Positions 56,702-64,000 of a DNA stretch of 64,000 nt are shown piece after piece. The notes beneath the pieces were generated by a model. It was not told where the DNA came from. It was given only the letters and a program-made list of their open reading frames with translations, and ran no database searches. The DNA comes from Humibacillus xanthopallidus. Its GTDB lineage: Bacteria; Actinomycetota; Actinomycetes; Actinomycetales; Dermatophilaceae. The translations under genes and the position numbers were made by a program. The stretch covers positions 372,001 through 436,000 of the forward strand of contig NZ_VFQF01000003.1 in the NCBI RefSeq assembly GCF_006717145.1, in the 5' to 3' direction. Position 1 is the stretch's first letter. The number at the start of each line of letters is the position of its first letter.

Positions 56702-57825
56702 GAGGACTCCTGCTCGGCGATGGTGGACAAGGCTTCCTCGGTGGAGCGTGGGGTCAGCACGTCGACGTATGCCGTCGCCGGCGTCCCGCAGCGCCGCTCG
56801 CACCCGCTGACGTGAACGGGGGAGTGACCGCTGGGCAGCAGGGGGGCGAGGTCTCGGGCCAGGGTGCGGGTGTCGAGGGCCGACCGTGCGCAGCCCGGGA
56901 GGCCGGTGCAGGCGTGCAGCCGGGTCCAGGGCGATCCGGCGCGGGTCACGAGACCGGCTGCCTCGAGGTCGGGCAGGGCCGCAGCGCCGTGCTCGATGAC
57001 GAGCGAGCGCCACGGCGTGACGAGCACGCGGTCCGTGACCGATGCGAGCGCGGTGACGTGGACGGGTCGCAGGAGGCCGAGCGGCACTGCGACGACAGCG
57101 TGGTCGCCCACGGCGCCGAGAGGGCGCTCCGGAGGAGGTGGTCCGTCGAGGGACGCGGTCGGTCCGGTGCCGAGGGGCTCGGTGAGATCGCCCACGTGCC
57201 AGACGGACTCGTCGCCGCTGGCTTGCTCGACGAACTCGTGCGCCAGCGCGAGGAGTCGAGGCACCGCCGCCGCCAACGGCACCTCCCAGCCGCGGTCGAC
57301 GCCGCCGGCCAGCACGACGCAGCGACCGGGCCCGGTCGCGACCATGCCGAGGTCGAAGGACTCGCCGACGACGTCCCCGCGACCGTCGTCGAGGACGACG
57401 AGGAAGCGGCCGCCGAGACGGGCGAGGGCCGGCGCGGCACACAGCGCGGCGTCGAGGGCGCGGGTCACGGGACGCAGGTCACCGTGCCCGGCGTCGTCGA
57501 GTCCGGAGAGCGGTGAGGCGACGATGTTGCGGACGAGCTCGTGGGTCGTCGAGGGCGCGAGGCCCGTCGCGCGGATAGCGTCGCGGACCCGCGGCGTCAG
57601 CGGGTCGGGCAGTCCGCGCAGCTGCAGCGCGCCGCGGGACGTCAGCTGGATCGACGGATCCGGTTGTCCCGCAATGACTTCCATGAGGGTGGCAAGTGCA
57701 TCGATGCGCACCGGCTGGCCGGCGGGGCGAAGCCGCACGATCGAGCCGTCGACCGCCACGAAGGGTCGGCTGACGCCGGGGCAGGCATCGCCTGCCCGGC
57801 GCTCTCGGCTCGACAGGGCGGTCAC
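56692..57825 (-). CDS. cobG: Precorrin-3B synthase CobG
   Basis: This encodes 377 aa with the GTG at 57825 as start. It is chosen because TTGCAC, 16 nt, TAGCAT, 7 nt and then GTG form a textbook leaderless promoter; an upstream ATG at 57852 would lie inside it. The protein is sulfite-reductase-like (FVAVDGSIVRLRPAGQPVRIDALATLMEVI, ALQLRGLPD). Near the C-terminus CTGLPGC and GCERRCG provide the four cysteines for a 4Fe-4S cluster. CobG uses molecular oxygen to form precorrin-3B, so the pathway here is the aerobic one. Confidence 0.93.
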   Translation of the reverse strand: MTALSSRERRAGDACPGVSRPFVAVDGSIVRLRPAGQPVRIDALATLMEVIAGQPDPSIQLTSRGALQLRGLPDPLTPRVRDAIRATGLAPSTTHELVRNIVASPLSGLDDAGHGDLRPVTRALDAALCAAPALARLGGRFLVVLDDGRGDVVGESFDLGMVATGPGRCVVLAGGVDRGWEVPLAAAVPRLLALAHEFVEQASGDESVWHVGDLTEPLGTGPTASLDGPPPPERPLGAVGDHAVVAVPLGLLRPVHVTALASVTDRVLVTPWRSLVIEHGAAALPDLEAAGLVTRAGSPWTRLHACTGLPGCARSALDTRTLARDLAPLLPSGHSPVHVSGCERRCGTPATAYVDVLTPRSTEEALSTIAEQESSWT

Positions 57826-57860
57826 GCGGCACATGCTAGGCCCGACCGTCATGAGTGCAA
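57826..57860 (-). promoter_or_regulatory. Leaderless promoter of the cobG operon
   Basis: On the minus strand TTGCAC (57860-57855), a 16-nt spacer, TAGCAT (57838-57833) and 7 nt precede the GTG at 57825. It carries no cobalamin riboswitch, in contrast to the chelatase, cbtBA and cobN transcripts. Confidence 0.78.
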
Positions 57861-57888
57861 GACGGCCGTCTCGGCCGACGGCCCAGCG

Positions 57889-58662
57889 TCAGCGGCTCGG
57901 ATTCCAGACGTACTGGGGGGTCTGGCACACCTCGACGAAACCGAGACGCTCGTAGGTCGGGCGCCCCATCACCGACGCCATGAGGACGGCCTCGGTGCAG
58001 CCGCGTTCCCGCGCGATGTTCATGAGCGTGGCCGTCACGGCATACCCGATGCCGCGTCGGCGCGCGGACTCCACGGTCGCGATGTTGTAGATCCCGGCGG
58101 TGCGCCCGGTGACGAACACGGACCCGACCCCGACGGCGACTCCGTCCAGCCGGGCGAGGGCGTGGAAGGCGACGTCGGGCCCGAAGGCGCCGAACACTCG
58201 GAGCAGCGGGTCGGCGACGACGTCGGGGAAGCCGAAGCCGGCGGTCATGACGTCGACCACCTCGGGGCTCGGTCCGGTCTCCACGATCTCGAGCCCGTCG
58301 CGCGGGACTCCGGTGTCGACGGGTCCGCGCAGCGGCACGTGCATGCCCGGCTCGGGACTCGGCTCGATGCCCCGCGACCGGAGCACGGCGTCCGTCTCAG
58401 GTGTCAGGTGCGAGGGCGTGGCCCACCACAGGAAGGGCAGCCCGCGGTCGACGTACGCGTCGACGAGCTCGGTGGTGCGCGCGGTCGCCGTGCCGGCGGC
58501 GAAGCGCGCGCCGGTGATCGCGTTGAAGAGCGGGAACTTCACGTCGGAGATGTAGGCGACCACGTCGTCGTCGGGGAGCGCGGCCACGACGCCGCTCCGG
58601 GCCACGAGGCGGAACTGGGCGACGAGGTTGTCCTCGACGGCAGAGACGCGCGGATCGGTCAT
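57889..58662 (-). CDS. GNAT-family N-acetyltransferase
   Basis: This encodes 257 aa. The acetyl-CoA binding region is in the C-terminal half: GVGSVFVTGRTAGIYNIATVESARRRGIGYAVTATLMNIARERGCTEAVLMASVMGRPTYERLGFVEV, with the Q/RxxGxG/A-type RRRGIGYA loop. The N-terminal 110 residues (FPLFNAITGARF, LPFLWWATPSHLTPE) are a separate, degenerate GNAT-like half. The substrate is unknown. TAGCGT then 6 nt and ATG suggests a leaderless transcript. It lies between two cob transcription units but is not obviously part of the pathway. Confidence 0.88.
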   Translation of the reverse strand: MTDPRVSAVEDNLVAQFRLVARSGVVAALPDDDVVAYISDVKFPLFNAITGARFAAGTATARTTELVDAYVDRGLPFLWWATPSHLTPETDAVLRSRGIEPSPEPGMHVPLRGPVDTGVPRDGLEIVETGPSPEVVDVMTAGFGFPDVVADPLLRVFGAFGPDVAFHALARLDGVAVGVGSVFVTGRTAGIYNIATVESARRRGIGYAVTATLMNIARERGCTEAVLMASVMGRPTYERLGFVEVCQTPQYVWNPSR

Positions 58663-58720
58663 GTCCGCACGCTATCCAGCGTCGTTTCCCACCGTAGGGG
58701 AATGCGCTCCGCCCACGGGC

Positions 58721-58838
58721 TATGGTGTGACCAGCGTCGTCGACCCAGGAACCCGGTGCGAATCCGGGACGGTCCCGCCACTGTGAGTCGCCACCCGTGA
58801 GGGAGGCGGTGAGTCAGGAACTGCCGGCAGCGCTTCTC
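58721..58838 (+). promoter_or_regulatory. Promoter and cobalamin riboswitch upstream of cobN
   Basis: A -10-like TATGGT (58721-58726) is followed by the riboswitch: CCCAGGAACCCGGTGCGAATCC, GGACGGTCCCGCCACTGTGA, GTCGCCACCCGTGAGGGAGG and the 3' box GTGAGTCAGGAACTGCC. GGAGGCGGTGAGTCAGGAA and downstream GC-rich segments can pair, and the cobN ribosome site GAGGAG lies about 40 nt after the aptamer. It is compact compared with the copy upstream of cbtB. Confidence 0.93.
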
Positions 58839-58883
58839 TTTCCTTTCGACCGCGGGGCGTGGACACCCTGCCGAGGAGTTCCA

Positions 58884-61800
58884 GTGACGCGCATCGCGCT
58901 GCTCTCGACGTCGGACACCGACCTGCTGTGCGCACGGGGCAGCGGCGCCGACTACCTCCTGGCCAACCCGTCACGTCCCGGCCACACCTCGATGGCCGAG
59001 GCGATCGAGGTGGCCGACGTCGTCGTGGCGCGCATCCTCGGTGGTCCGCAGGACCTCTGCGACGGCTTCCGGCGCATCCGCGATCTCGGCACGAAGCCGC
59101 TCGTCGTGCTCGGTGGCGAGCAGACTCCCCACGCGACGCTCATGGAGCTGTCGACGGTCGCACCTGGCGTCGTCGCCGAGGCCCACCGCTACCTCGCCGA
59201 GGGCGGGGCCGACAACCTCCGTGAGCTGCACGCCTTCCTCGGCGACACGCTGCTCATGACCGGCCAGGGGTTCGAGCCGCCGACCGCCCTGCCGACGTGG
59301 GGCGTCCTGGACCGCCCGACGACCCCCACGACCCCAAAGACTTCCGACGCCGCGGCCGATGCTCCCCGGCCGCGCGTCGGAATCCTCTTCTACCGAGCCC
59401 AGTTCGCGGCCGACAACGTGGACTACGTCCACGCTCTCGCCGACGCCGTCGACGCCGCAGGGGGCACCGGGGTGCCGGTGCACGTCTCCTCCCTGCGCGA
59501 CGCCCCGGCCGACCTCCTCGAGCACCTCACGGCATACGACGTGCTCGTCACCACGGTGCTCGCGGCCGGTGGCACGAAGCCCGCTGGTGCGAGTGCGGGT
59601 GAGGACGACGAGGCCTGGGACGTGCAGGCGCTCGCGGCCCTCGACGTGCCGATCATCCAGGGCCTGTGCCTCACATGGAGCCGCGAGCAGTGGGACGGGA
59701 GCGACGACGGCATGAGCCCGCTCGACGTCGCCACGCAGGTCGCCGTGCCCGAGTTCGACGGCCGGATCATCGCGAATGCTTTCTCCTTCAAGGAGACCGA
59801 CGCCGACGGGCTCCCCCACTACGTGCCCGACCTCGAGCGCTGCGCCCGCCTCGCGACCCTTGCGGTCAACCACGCCCGCCTGCGGCACACCCCGCCCGCC
59901 GAGCGTCGCATCGCGATCGTCCTGTCGGCCTACCCGTCGAAGCACTCCCGCATCGGCAACGCCGTCGGTCTCGACACCCCCGTCTCGATCATCCGGCTCC
60001 TCCGGGCGATGCGTGATGCGGGCTACGACCTTGGTGCCCCCGGCGAGATCCCCGGCACCGGAGCCCTCGACCCGGTCGACGGCGAGACGCCCGACACCAC
60101 CGCCGGCAACGCCCTCATCCACGCCCTCATCGAGGCAGGCGGCCAGGACGAGGACTGGCTGACGCAGGAGCAGCTGAGCGGCCAGCCCGTGCGCATCGCC
60201 GCCGCCCGCTACCGCGAGCACTTCGACCGGCTCCCCGAGGCGTTGCGCGACAGGGTGGTCACCCACTGGGGCGAGGCCCCCGGCGAGGTCTTCGTCGACC
60301 GCCACACCGACCCTGGCGGCGAGCTCGTCGCCGCGAGCATCCGCGCGGGCAACGTCGTCATCCTCGTGCAGCCACCGCGAGGCTTCGGTGAGAACCCGAT
60401 CGCGATATACCACGACCCCGACCTGCCCCCCACGCACCACTACCTCGCCGTCCACGACTGGCTCGCAAGGGATTTCGGTGCACACGCGATCGTCCACATG
60501 GGCAAGCACGGCAACCTCGAGTGGCTGCCGGGCAAGACCCTCGCCCTCTCGTCCGCGTGCGGCCCGGACGCGGCCATCGGGTCCGTCCCGCTCGTCTACC
60601 CCTTCCTCGTCAACGACCCCGGCGAGGGCAGCCAGGCCAAGCGCCGCGCCCACGCCACCATCGTCGACCACCTCGTGCCGCCCATGGCCCGGGCTGAGTC
60701 GTACGGCGACATCGCCCGGCTCGAGCAGCTGCTCGACGAGTACGGCAACGTCTCCGTGATGGACCCGGCCAAGGCCCCGGCCCTGCGTGCAGAGATCTGG
60801 GCCCTCATCCAGTCTGCGCAGCTGCACCACGACCTGGGCCTGACCGACCAGCCGGACACCGAGGACGCAGCGGCTTTCGACAGCCTCGTCCAGCACGTCG
60901 ACGGCTGGCTCTGCGAGGTCAAGGACGTGCAGATCCGTGACGGGCTGCACGTCCTCGGTGAGGCCCCCACGGGAGAGGGCCTGACCAACCTCGTGCTCGC
61001 GATCCTGCGAGCGAACCAGGTCTTCGCCGGCGCGGTCGGCGCGGTGCCTGGTCTGCGGACCGCGCTCGGGCTCGGTGAGGGGGAGCCCGAGCGCGGGGCC
61101 GTGGACGCCGCGGAGGCGCGCGCGAGCGCTCTCGTCACCGCCCTGGCCGAGGCGGGGTGGGACGAGCACGCCGTGCCCGGAACCGTCCGGCGCGTGCTCG
61201 GTCCCGCGTCCTCGTCCGGTCAGCTAGTGGACACCGACGGCGTATGCCGCTCGCTGGCCTTCGCCTGCCGGGAGGTCGTGCCGCGGCTGCTCGCGACCAC
61301 CGGTGAGATCGACGCCGTGCTCCATGCCCTCGACGGGGGCTACGTGCCGGCAGGACCCTCCGGCTCACCCCTGCGAGGTCTCGTCAACGTCCTGCCGACC
61401 GGTCGCAACTTCTACTCGGTCGACCCCAAGGCGATCCCGAGCCGTCTGGCGTGGGAGACCGGGCAGGCGCTCGCCGACGACCTGCTCGCTCGGCACCGGG
61501 CCGACACCGGCGAGTGGCCTCGCTCCGTCGGCCTGTCGGTGTGGGGCACGTCGGCCATGCGCACGTCGGGTGACGACATCGCCGAGGTGCTGGCGCTCAT
61601 CGGCGTCCGCCCCCGGTGGGACGAGATGTCTCGCCGCGTCGTCGGGATCGACCCGGTCCCGCTGGCCGAGCTCGGCCGGCCCCGCATCGACGTCACGGTG
61701 CGCATCTCCGGCTTCTTCCGCGACGCGTTCCCGCACGTCATCTCGATGCTCGACGACGCGGTGCGCCTCGTCGCCGGCCTCGAGGAGGCTGCGGACGAGA

Positions 61801-62579
61801 ACTACCTGCGCGCCCACGTCGCCGACGACCTGGCGGAGCACGGTGACGAGCGTCGCGCGACGACCCGCATCTTCGGCAGCAAGCCCGGGTCCTACGGCGC
61901 CGGCATCCTGCCGCTCATCGAGGCGGGCAACTGGCGCTCCGACGACGACCTCGCGGAGGTCTATGCCACGTGGGGCGGCTTCGCCTACGGTCGCGAGCTG
62001 GACGGCATACCGGCTCGGGGCGACATGGAGCGCACCTATCGGCGGATGGACGTCGCGGCCAAGAACGTCGACACCCGCGAGCACGACATCGCCGACAGCG
62101 ACGACTACTTCCAGTACCACGGCGGCATGGTGGCCACGGTGCGCGCGCTGACGGGCCGGGAGCCGCGGGCCTACGTCGGCGACTCGACGACGCCTTCGGC
62201 GGTGCGCACCCGGTCGCTCGCGGAGGAGACGTCGCGGGTCTTCCGCGCGCGGGTCGTCAACCCGCGGTGGATCGCGGCGATGCGGCGGCACGGCTACAAG
62301 GGCGCCTTCGAGCTCGCGGCGACCGTCGACTACCTCTTCGGCTTCGACGCCACCGCGGGTGTCGTCGCCGACTGGATGTACGAGCAGCTGGCGCAGACCT
62401 ACGTGCTCGACAAGGAGAACCGCGACTTCGTGCAGCACGCGAACCCGTGGGCCCTGCAGGGGATGATCGAGCGGCTGCACGAGGCCGTCGAGCGGGGGCT
62501 GTGGGCGGAGCCCGACCCGCAGCTGCTGGCCGAGCTGCAGCAGGTCTATCTCGACGTCGAGGGCGACCTCGAGGACTGA
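58884..62579 (+). CDS. cobN: Cobaltochelatase large subunit CobN
   Basis: This encodes 1231 aa, a normal length for CobN. The GTG at 58884 follows GAGGAG; the frame continues upstream to 58797 but this is riboswitch sequence. Family blocks include VGILFYRAQFAADNVDYVHALADAVD, VPIIQGLCLTWSREQWDGSDDGMSPLDVATQVAVPEFDGRIIA, IVLSAYPSKHSRIGNAVGLDTPVSIIRLLRAM, HMGKHGNLEWLPGKTLALS, GRNFYSVDPKAIPSRLAWETGQ and DDYFQYHGGMVATVRALTG. It inserts cobalt into hydrogenobyrinic acid diamide with an ATP-driven partner, most likely the ChlI/ChlD-type protein encoded at 46597-48774. Confidence 0.97.
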   Translation: MTRIALLSTSDTDLLCARGSGADYLLANPSRPGHTSMAEAIEVADVVVARILGGPQDLCDGFRRIRDLGTKPLVVLGGEQTPHATLMELSTVAPGVVAEAHRYLAEGGADNLRELHAFLGDTLLMTGQGFEPPTALPTWGVLDRPTTPTTPKTSDAAADAPRPRVGILFYRAQFAADNVDYVHALADAVDAAGGTGVPVHVSSLRDAPADLLEHLTAYDVLVTTVLAAGGTKPAGASAGEDDEAWDVQALAALDVPIIQGLCLTWSREQWDGSDDGMSPLDVATQVAVPEFDGRIIANAFSFKETDADGLPHYVPDLERCARLATLAVNHARLRHTPPAERRIAIVLSAYPSKHSRIGNAVGLDTPVSIIRLLRAMRDAGYDLGAPGEIPGTGALDPVDGETPDTTAGNALIHALIEAGGQDEDWLTQEQLSGQPVRIAAARYREHFDRLPEALRDRVVTHWGEAPGEVFVDRHTDPGGELVAASIRAGNVVILVQPPRGFGENPIAIYHDPDLPPTHHYLAVHDWLARDFGAHAIVHMGKHGNLEWLPGKTLALSSACGPDAAIGSVPLVYPFLVNDPGEGSQAKRRAHATIVDHLVPPMARAESYGDIARLEQLLDEYGNVSVMDPAKAPALRAEIWALIQSAQLHHDLGLTDQPDTEDAAAFDSLVQHVDGWLCEVKDVQIRDGLHVLGEAPTGEGLTNLVLAILRANQVFAGAVGAVPGLRTALGLGEGEPERGAVDAAEARASALVTALAEAGWDEHAVPGTVRRVLGPASSSGQLVDTDGVCRSLAFACREVVPRLLATTGEIDAVLHALDGGYVPAGPSGSPLRGLVNVLPTGRNFYSVDPKAIPSRLAWETGQALADDLLARHRADTGEWPRSVGLSVWGTSAMRTSGDDIAEVLALIGVRPRWDEMSRRVVGIDPVPLAELGRPRIDVTVRISGFFRDAFPHVISMLDDAVRLVAGLEEAADENYLRAHVADDLAEHGDERRATTRIFGSKPGSYGAGILPLIEAGNWRSDDDLAEVYATWGGFAYGRELDGIPARGDMERTYRRMDVAAKNVDTREHDIADSDDYFQYHGGMVATVRALTGREPRAYVGDSTTPSAVRTRSLAEETSRVFRARVVNPRWIAAMRRHGYKGAFELAATVDYLFGFDATAGVVADWMYEQLAQTYVLDKENRDFVQHANPWALQGMIERLHEAVERGLWAEPDPQLLAELQQVYLDVEGDLED

Positions 62580-62608
62580 GCGGCGCGCGAGGCTCGGGCG
62601 CGACCGAC

Positions 62609-62980
62609 TCAGGGCGCGAAAGGCGTGATGCAGAAGGGGTGGCCGGCCGGGTCGAGCAGCACGCGCCACCGCGGATCGGGCTGCGGGTGCGCGAGGCGGG
62701 CGCCGAGCGCGACGGCTCGCGTGACCTCGTCGTCGAGCTCCTCGGCTCCCGTGGTGAGGTCGAGGTGCACGATCGCGGCGCCCGGCCACTCGGGCTCGCG
62801 GTAGTCGGTCACCGACTGGGGCACGAGCACGAGGCCTCCGGCGTCGACCGCCGAGGCGTCGTCGTGCGTCCAGAGCACCGTGCCACCGAGCAGCTCCGCA
62901 TAGAACGTCGCGAGCACGACGTGGTCAGCGCAGTCGAGCGAGACGGCGCTGACGCGCAGCGGGCCGGAAGCCTCGGTCAT
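62609..62980 (-). CDS. VOC-family protein (glyoxalase-like)
   Basis: This encodes 123 aa. The ATG at 62980 is preferred: TACGAT lies 6 nt upstream on the minus strand, suggesting a leaderless transcript. The pattern LRVSAVSLDCADHVVLATFYAELLGGTVLWTHDDASAV, GAAIVHLDLTTGAEELDDEVTRAVALGARLAHPQPDPRWRVLLDPAGHPFCITPF is a VOC/glyoxalase-like fold (bleomycin-resistance or methyltransferase-like subgroup). The substrate is unknown. Confidence 0.9.
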   Translation of the reverse strand: MTEASGPLRVSAVSLDCADHVVLATFYAELLGGTVLWTHDDASAVDAGGLVLVPQSVTDYREPEWPGAAIVHLDLTTGAEELDDEVTRAVALGARLAHPQPDPRWRVLLDPAGHPFCITPFAP

Positions 62981-63013
62981 GAAGCGATCGTAGCCACCCC
63001 CGGTCATCACCCC

Positions 63014-63158
63014 GTCGAAAGAACCCCACGCACCCCCTATCGAGAGAGCAGTTCGTCGGCCGACGAACTGCTCTCTCGATCAGAGGCCGCCCTCCCCGAC
63101 CGAAGGAGCCCCACGAATCGAAGGAGCACCCCCCCCAATCGAAAGAGCAGTTCGTCGG
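63014..63158. repeat. Intergenic repeat cluster with a perfect 42-bp palindrome
   Basis: The palindrome 63039-63080 has perfect 21-bp arms meeting without a loop (left arm begins ATCGAGAGAGCAGTTCG). Further related copies are TCGAAAGAACCCCACG at 63015, CCGAAGGAGCCCCACG near 63100, TCGAAGGAGCACC near 63117, and TCGAAAGAGCAGTTCGTCGG at 63139-63158. All begin with a TCGA-like word, as do the 35-bp repeats at 2826-2940. It lies upstream of both divergent genes. Confidence 0.88.
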
Positions 63159-63241
63159 GTGCTGGCGGGGGGGCTCGCCCCTGTCGATCGGTCTAGATTG
63201 ATGGATCGACAGCGCGGTCACCTTCGAGCACGGGAGCACGC

Positions 63242-63817
63242 ATGGCTGAGGTCCTTCTCTTCCACCACGTCCAGGGTCTGACCCCGGGGCTGGTCGACGT
63301 CGCCGAGGCGCTGCGTTCGGCCGGCCACACCGTGCACGCGCCCGACCTCTTCGATGGCCGCACCTTCGCGACGATCGAGGAGGGGCTCGCCCACGCCCAG
63401 TCGGTCGGCTTCGCCTCCCTCCACGAGCGCGCCAGCGAGGTGGCGGCCGCGCTGCCCGATGCCCTCGTCTACGTGGGTTTCTCCATCGGGGTGATGGACG
63501 CCCAGCGTCTCGCTCAGACGCGGCCCGGCGCGGCCGGTGCGGTGCTGCTCGACTCGTGCGCACCCCTGGGGGAGTTCGCACCGGGCTGGCCCGCCGGTGT
63601 GCCGGTGCAGATCCACGGCGGCGAGGCCGACTCGTTCTTCATGGACGAGGGCGACGTCGAGGCCGCCCGGCAGGTGGTCGAGGCGGCTGACGACGGTGAG
63701 CTCTTCACGTATGCCGGGTGCGGCCACCTCTTCGCCGACGCCAGTTCGGAGGCCTACGACGCAGACGCGGCAGCGCTCGTCCGGCAGCGCGTGCTCGACT
63801 TCCTCGCCCGGGTCTGA
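63242..63817 (+). CDS. Dienelactone-hydrolase-family alpha/beta hydrolase
   Basis: This encodes 191 aa; GGGAG lies ahead of the ATG and a -10-like TAGATT (63194-63199) lies upstream. The fold pattern AEVLLFHHVQGLTPGLVDVAEALRSAGHTVHAPDLFDGRTFATIEEG, the nucleophile elbow VYVGFSIGVMDA (Ser in GFSIG), then VPVQIHGGEADSFF and GCGHLFADAS (catalytic Asp and His) match small dienelactone-hydrolase-like enzymes. The natural substrate is unknown. Confidence 0.92.
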   Translation: MAEVLLFHHVQGLTPGLVDVAEALRSAGHTVHAPDLFDGRTFATIEEGLAHAQSVGFASLHERASEVAAALPDALVYVGFSIGVMDAQRLAQTRPGAAGAVLLDSCAPLGEFAPGWPAGVPVQIHGGEADSFFMDEGDVEAARQVVEAADDGELFTYAGCGHLFADASSEAYDADAAALVRQRVLDFLARV

Positions 63818-63838
63818 GCCCGCACCGCTCGAGACGCC

Positions 63839-64000
63839 TCAGGCCTCGGGCCTCAGGAGAAAGTAGGAGACCTCGTCGGAGCGGGTGCCGTCGGGGTTGG
63901 GCAGGCGGCCGACGAGGACACCCTCCCGGGTGAATCCGGCCCGCTCCGCAGCCTTGCCCGACGCGACGTTGCCGACCTTGTGCCCGAGCTCGAGCCGCTG
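63839..64000 (-). CDS. GNAT-family acetyltransferase, C-terminal part only
   Basis: The window ends inside this gene. The last 53 codons read RLELGHKVGNVASGKAAERAGFTREGVLVGRLPNPDGTRSDEVSYFLLRPEA before the TGA. The pattern (ELxxxxxNxAS..vaExaGF..EGvLr) is typical of RimJ/RimL-type acetyltransferases. The N-terminal part and the start lie outside the window. Confidence 0.85.
   Translation of the reverse strand, partial: QRLELGHKVGNVASGKAAERAGFTREGVLVGRLPNPDGTRSDEVSYFLLRPEA

Noticed and set aside
57825-57852. Upstream ATG (57852) as the cobG start
   Set aside because: It would lie within the -35/-10 promoter that places the start of transcription on the GTG at 57825.
900-63720. GTATGCCG as a chromosome-segregation (KOPS-like) signal
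   Set aside because: Occurrences on the two strands are about equal, so there is no orientation bias as needed for a directional FtsK signal.

Overview
This is a 64-kb chromosomal window from a very GC-rich actinobacterium. The dense ATGA/GTGA-type gene overlaps, frequent GTG starts, leaderless promoters, SARP regulator and aerobic cobalamin pathway all fit. Intrasporangiaceae (Micrococcales) is my best guess, but it is an inference from overall style and no marker gene is present. No tRNA, rRNA, CRISPR array, transposase or integrase was seen. No gene-free stretch exceeds 300 bases; the longest (2788-3068, 52969-53236, 62981-63241, 51001-51279) are described individually.

Layout. (1) 1-2787: the edge of a probable light-response cluster with an FAD oxidoreductase, an SRPBCC protein and a CarH/LitR-like B12-binding MerR regulator. 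(2) 3069-29268: a complete-looking extracellular contractile injection system (eCIS) in two convergent operons. The plus operon (3703-11898) encodes sheath, tube, a zinc-ribbon protein, a disordered repeat protein, a DUF4255 cap protein, an AAA+ ATPase and a DUF4157 protein. The minus operon (28240-11917) encodes a CIS tube/LysM pair, gp27-like hub, gp5/VgrG-like spike, PAAR tip, gp25, two large baseplate proteins, a Tail_P2_I protein, a DUF6519 protein, two more DUF4157 proteins and a small unknown. A small unknown gene (3069-3470) diverges from the sheath operon, and a SARP-type activator (28495-29268) diverges from the baseplate operon. (3) 29361-31657: a tight XRE-cupin / B3-B4 / ABM-like / 2H-phosphoesterase operon, followed by a DoxX gene. 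(4) 32576-35097: cobK and a SulP transporter. (5) 35139-41378: an alpha-glucoside uptake and hydrolysis module (GH13, two ABC permeases, binding lipoprotein, LacI regulator). (6) 41452-62579: the aerobic cobalamin pathway (cobD, cobA, cobC, cobB, cobO, a ChlI/ChlD-type chelatase subunit, cobL, cobM, cbtB, cbtA, cobIJ, cobH, cobG, cobN) with three cobalamin riboswitches. (7) 62609-64000: VOC, dienelactone-hydrolase-like and GNAT genes.

Main discovery. Three promoters of the eCIS locus (small unknown gene, sheath operon, baseplate operon) each carry three heptamers spaced exactly 11 bp apart and pointing towards the gene. All nine heptamers share TGAC, and each array is followed after 9 nt by a -10-like hexamer with A at position 2 and T at position 6. 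This is the known architecture of SARP activator sites. It predicts that the adjacent SARP switches on both eCIS operons together with the unknown gene 3069-3470, which would make that gene a new candidate eCIS component or cargo.
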